Below the pieces are notes generated by a model. That model was given only the letters and a program-made list of their open reading frames with translations, made no database searches and was not told where the DNA came from. A program made the translations under genes and the position numbers. This document shows, piece by piece, positions 61,660 to 64,000 of a DNA stretch of 64,000 nt. The stretch is from Epiperipatus broadwayi. Taxonomy: Eukaryota > Onychophora > Udeonychophora > Euonychophora > Peripatidae. Numbering within the stretch: position 1 is the first letter of the stretch; each line of letters begins with the position of its first letter. The stretch covers positions 124,001 through 188,000 of the forward strand of contig JAQFVV010006847.1 in NCBI GenBank assembly GCA_028023455.1. Reading direction: 5' to 3'.

Positions 61660-62420
61660 AAAGAATATTTTTAAAAATTCAACAACAACAATTATATTAC
61701 ATAATGATGCAGAGAAAGTCAACATTGAGATGGGTGTAAGACAGGGTGACTCCATTTTTCCAAAACCTTTTACAGCTGTGCTGCAAGAAGTATTTTAGGG
61801 ATTAAAATAAAAAGCTAAAGGAGTGAAAGTAAATTGAGAATATTTAAGTCCTTTAGATTTTGAAGATGATGTAGTTGTTTTTGCAAATAATGCTTTAGAG
61901 CTACAGGAAATGTTGCAGAAATTATCAGATGAAAGTAGAAATAGGACTAAAAATATATGTTAAAAAGACTAAAGTAATATGTAATGGCTTTTTACAAAAT
62001 ATGAAAATAAAGATTGATTATGATGAGTTAGAAGAAGTTAACAGTCATTGGTGGTTGAGAGGTGAGCACAGCTGCCTTACAAGCAGTTGTCCTGGGTTAG
62101 CTGCTTCATTTCCCGGCCGATGCTATGACACATGAAAAAAATACCTTGGTCAGATTATTAATACAGATGCAATCATAATGGATGAAATTAATCATAGAAT
62201 TAAACTTGGTTGGAGTGGTTTTGGTAGAAATAACTTGATACTGAAAGAAAATATGCCTATGTTTTTGAAAAGGAAGGGTTTTAATAAATGTGTTTTACCA
62301 ATTCTTATTTATGGAGCTGGGACTTGGATACTTCATAAAAAACCAATACAGAAATTTTCAGACCACTCAAAGAAGTATGGAGAGGTACACGTTGGGAGTA
62401 ACAAAATTTATAAGTAAGAA
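61660..62420 (+). pseudogene. RTE-like LINE fragment, RT second half, interrupted by a SINE
   Basis: Pieces in order: an INIEMGVRQGD-type motif B (about 61,710-61,745), a degenerate FADD box near 61,860 with VVFANNALELQEML, and VKKTKVICNGFLQNMKIKIDYDELEEVN. After the SINE come YLGQIINTD and the open frame 62,178-62,417 with MDEINHRIKLGWSGFGRNN and a CVLPILIYGAGTW segment. The frame is broken by shifts and the copy ends at about 62,420, where it meets an opposite copy. Confidence 0.65.
62043..62139 (+). mobile_element. tRNA-Val-like SINE inserted in the RTE-like LINE
   Basis: It has an A-box (TGGTTGAGAGG), an anticodon arm CTGC-CTTACAA-GCAG reading TAC (Val), and a T-arm-like CTGGGTT...TTCCCGG carrying a short insertion, then a CATGAAAAA tail. 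Removing it rejoins the LINE codons as GTTAACA|AATACCTTGG (V-N-K-Y-L-G). No target duplication is apparent. Confidence 0.6.
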
Positions 62421-62439
62421 CTTTTAAAACACATATAGT

Positions 62440-64000
62440 AAAAAACCTTTCTTTTCAAATGCATTGGTATATTTCGTTTTAATATTAATCTATTTCTACA
62501 AAAAGCATTCTAACAAAGCTTCATTTTATGATTAATTTTATCCATTATGTCACCATCTGCAGTAATTATTTGTAGTTGTTAATTTTTTTAACTCATCATA
62601 ATCAATGTTTATTTTCACATTTTGAAAAAATTCATTGAACATTAGTTTAGTCTTTTTAATGTTTACTTTTAGTCCTACTTTCTTACTTTCATCTGATAAC
62701 TCTTGCAATATTTCTTGAACTTCTGAAGCATTATTTGCAAAAAACAATTACATCATTTGCAAAATCATACTTTTACTTCTTTCAGTCCATAAAATACTTC
62801 TTGCAGCACTGCTGTAAAGATTTTTTGAGATATGGTATACCTTCTCAATATTAATCTTCCTAGTATCCTTATATAATCTAATTGTTGCTGTTGCACTTTT
62901 ATAAATATTCTTCAGAATATGACAATATCCTGGGTCTATATCTTGATGATCCAATGCTTTAATCATTGAAAAAATGCTTATATAATCAAATGCATTTTTA
63001 TAATCTACAAATCCAAAGAATAATTGCAACTCATATTTATTGGTCCTTTCTGTAACTTCTCTAAATACTTGGAAATTATCTATAGTATTAAAACCAATTT
63101 TTTTTTTATTGGTTGAAATCTGAAGTTTTCTGTAGATGAGTTGTAATTATATTGTTTAAAAATTTTGTATAAAACTAATAAAGGACTGATAGCTTTGTAA
63201 TTTCTAACATCTTCTTCATCATCTTTTTAAATAATATTAATACTGCTGTCTTCCATTCATCTATAATTCTTTATCCTTCAGAAATTTGGTATACAACTTT
63301 GCCAAAAAAAATTATATTTCTTTACCTGTTTATTTTAATATATCAATTACAATTCCATTATTACCTGGAGGTTTTTCCATCTTCATAATTTAATTGCATA
63401 TCTCATTTTTTATTTAAAATCCTTGGCAATTATGAAGATATAATAATTGTAGAAGATATTTGTTCTGTTTTATTATATAATTTCTGAAAGAACTTTTTTC
63501 CCCATTTTATGATGTCATCTCTTTTTTAATAATAGTTTCATCATTTTTTCTTATTGCTGATATAAATTTCCTACCAATACTAAAATGTTGTTTTACACTC
63601 TTGAGACTTTCATTATCTTTTACCACTTTCCTTGCTTGTTCACAATTATACTCTCTTATGTCATTGTCAAGTCTTTTTATACCATTTTACAAAATTGGAG
63701 AAATTAAATTTTTAATGCATTATTTTTATATATCTTCATATTCCTTCTTTTCTTTATATTTTGTGTAGTCTCAATAGAAATTTTATTGGTCGTTTGCTGC
63801 TTTTTTTTATTAACAATATTTGTTGCATTTTTTAGAAGTATATCAGTTATTTTCCTACTAATTTCATACAAACCTGAATCATGATCAAAATCTGTTAATA
63901 TTTAAAAACGATTTCTAATTTAAATTCATTAGAATGTTTCTGAAAATTAGGAATATAAATTGTGACTATTGTTTTTTTTAATAATTTTTGTTTCCTAATT
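62440..64000 (-). pseudogene. RTE-like LINE copy running off the window
   Basis: Open parts are 62,748-63,029, with FFGFVDYKNAFDYISIFSMI (RT motif A) and ILKNIYKSATATIRLY, and 62,550-62,747, with FANNASEVQEILQELSDESK followed by GLKVNIKKTKLMFNEF, which come after motif C. An EKPPGNNGIVIDILK segment near 63,370 is the P-G-x-G block of the fingers. The region to 64,000 is the linker or endonuclease, very degenerate. It faces the plus-strand copy tail to tail. Confidence 0.7.

Overview
The window is strongly AT-rich eukaryotic DNA, most likely from an invertebrate animal. I found no convincing host gene, rRNA or functional tRNA in it. Nearly everything recognisable is a decayed mobile element: four lineages of Penelope-like elements (PLEs, here PLE-1 to PLE-4, my labels), Ty3/gypsy-type LTR elements, two kinds of non-LTR retrotransposon (LINE), tRNA-derived SINE-like repeats, foldback elements and long TA/TAA microsatellites. 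The mixture of PLEs carrying GIY-YIG endonuclease domains, RTE-like LINEs and Ty3/gypsy elements fits many invertebrates; I cannot name the species.

Left part (1-20 kb). After a degenerate tandem repeat (533-965) and AT-rich filler comes an array of a tRNA-like repeat, R1 (3.1-4.4 kb and 9.44-9.84 kb). This array is split by a 5.04-kb pair of inverted PLE-1 copies bounded by a perfect 8-bp direct repeat, so the pair looks like one insertion. A short PLE-3 derivative with terminal inverted repeats (11.64-12.33 kb) is followed by a 6.6-kb near-palindrome of PLE-2 (12.34-18.99 kb). In the palindrome each arm is a 5'-truncated copy followed by a longer copy, the two arms mirroring each other about position 15,757.

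Middle (20-43 kb). An 8.06-kb LTR retrotransposon lies on the minus strand (23,927-31,990). It has two 2,597-bp LTRs, a primer-binding-site candidate, a polypurine tract and only a broken gag between them, so it is a non-autonomous element with unusually large LTRs. A second, more decayed Ty3/gypsy element (about 35.1-40.0 kb, minus) keeps recognisable gag, protease, RT, RNase H and integrase, all broken. The best-preserved PLE (PLE-3, 40.2-42.6 kb, minus) has a 382-codon RT frame with its YVDD box, a GIY-YIG frame and an exact 184-bp internal duplication.

Right part (43-64 kb). A 5'-truncated L1/Tx1-like LINE (43,666-46,912), richer in GC than its surroundings, sits inside an RTE-like LINE and is flanked by a perfect 12-bp target-site duplication. 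RTE-like fragments recur at 50.5-51.3 kb and as a converging pair at 61.7-64 kb, one of them interrupted by a tRNA-Val-like SINE. A 5'-truncated PLE-4 with an open 324-codon frame (56.5-57.5 kb), a solo-LTR candidate (58,453-59,649) and foldback elements fill the rest.

The most interesting recurring signal is a hammerhead-ribozyme-like motif at the 3' ends of PLE-2, PLE-3 and PLE-4. Each has a variant core with A at the place of the catalytic G8, followed by a stem and then GAAA or a degenerate form of it. All protein-family statements come from motif recognition by eye; no database search was possible.
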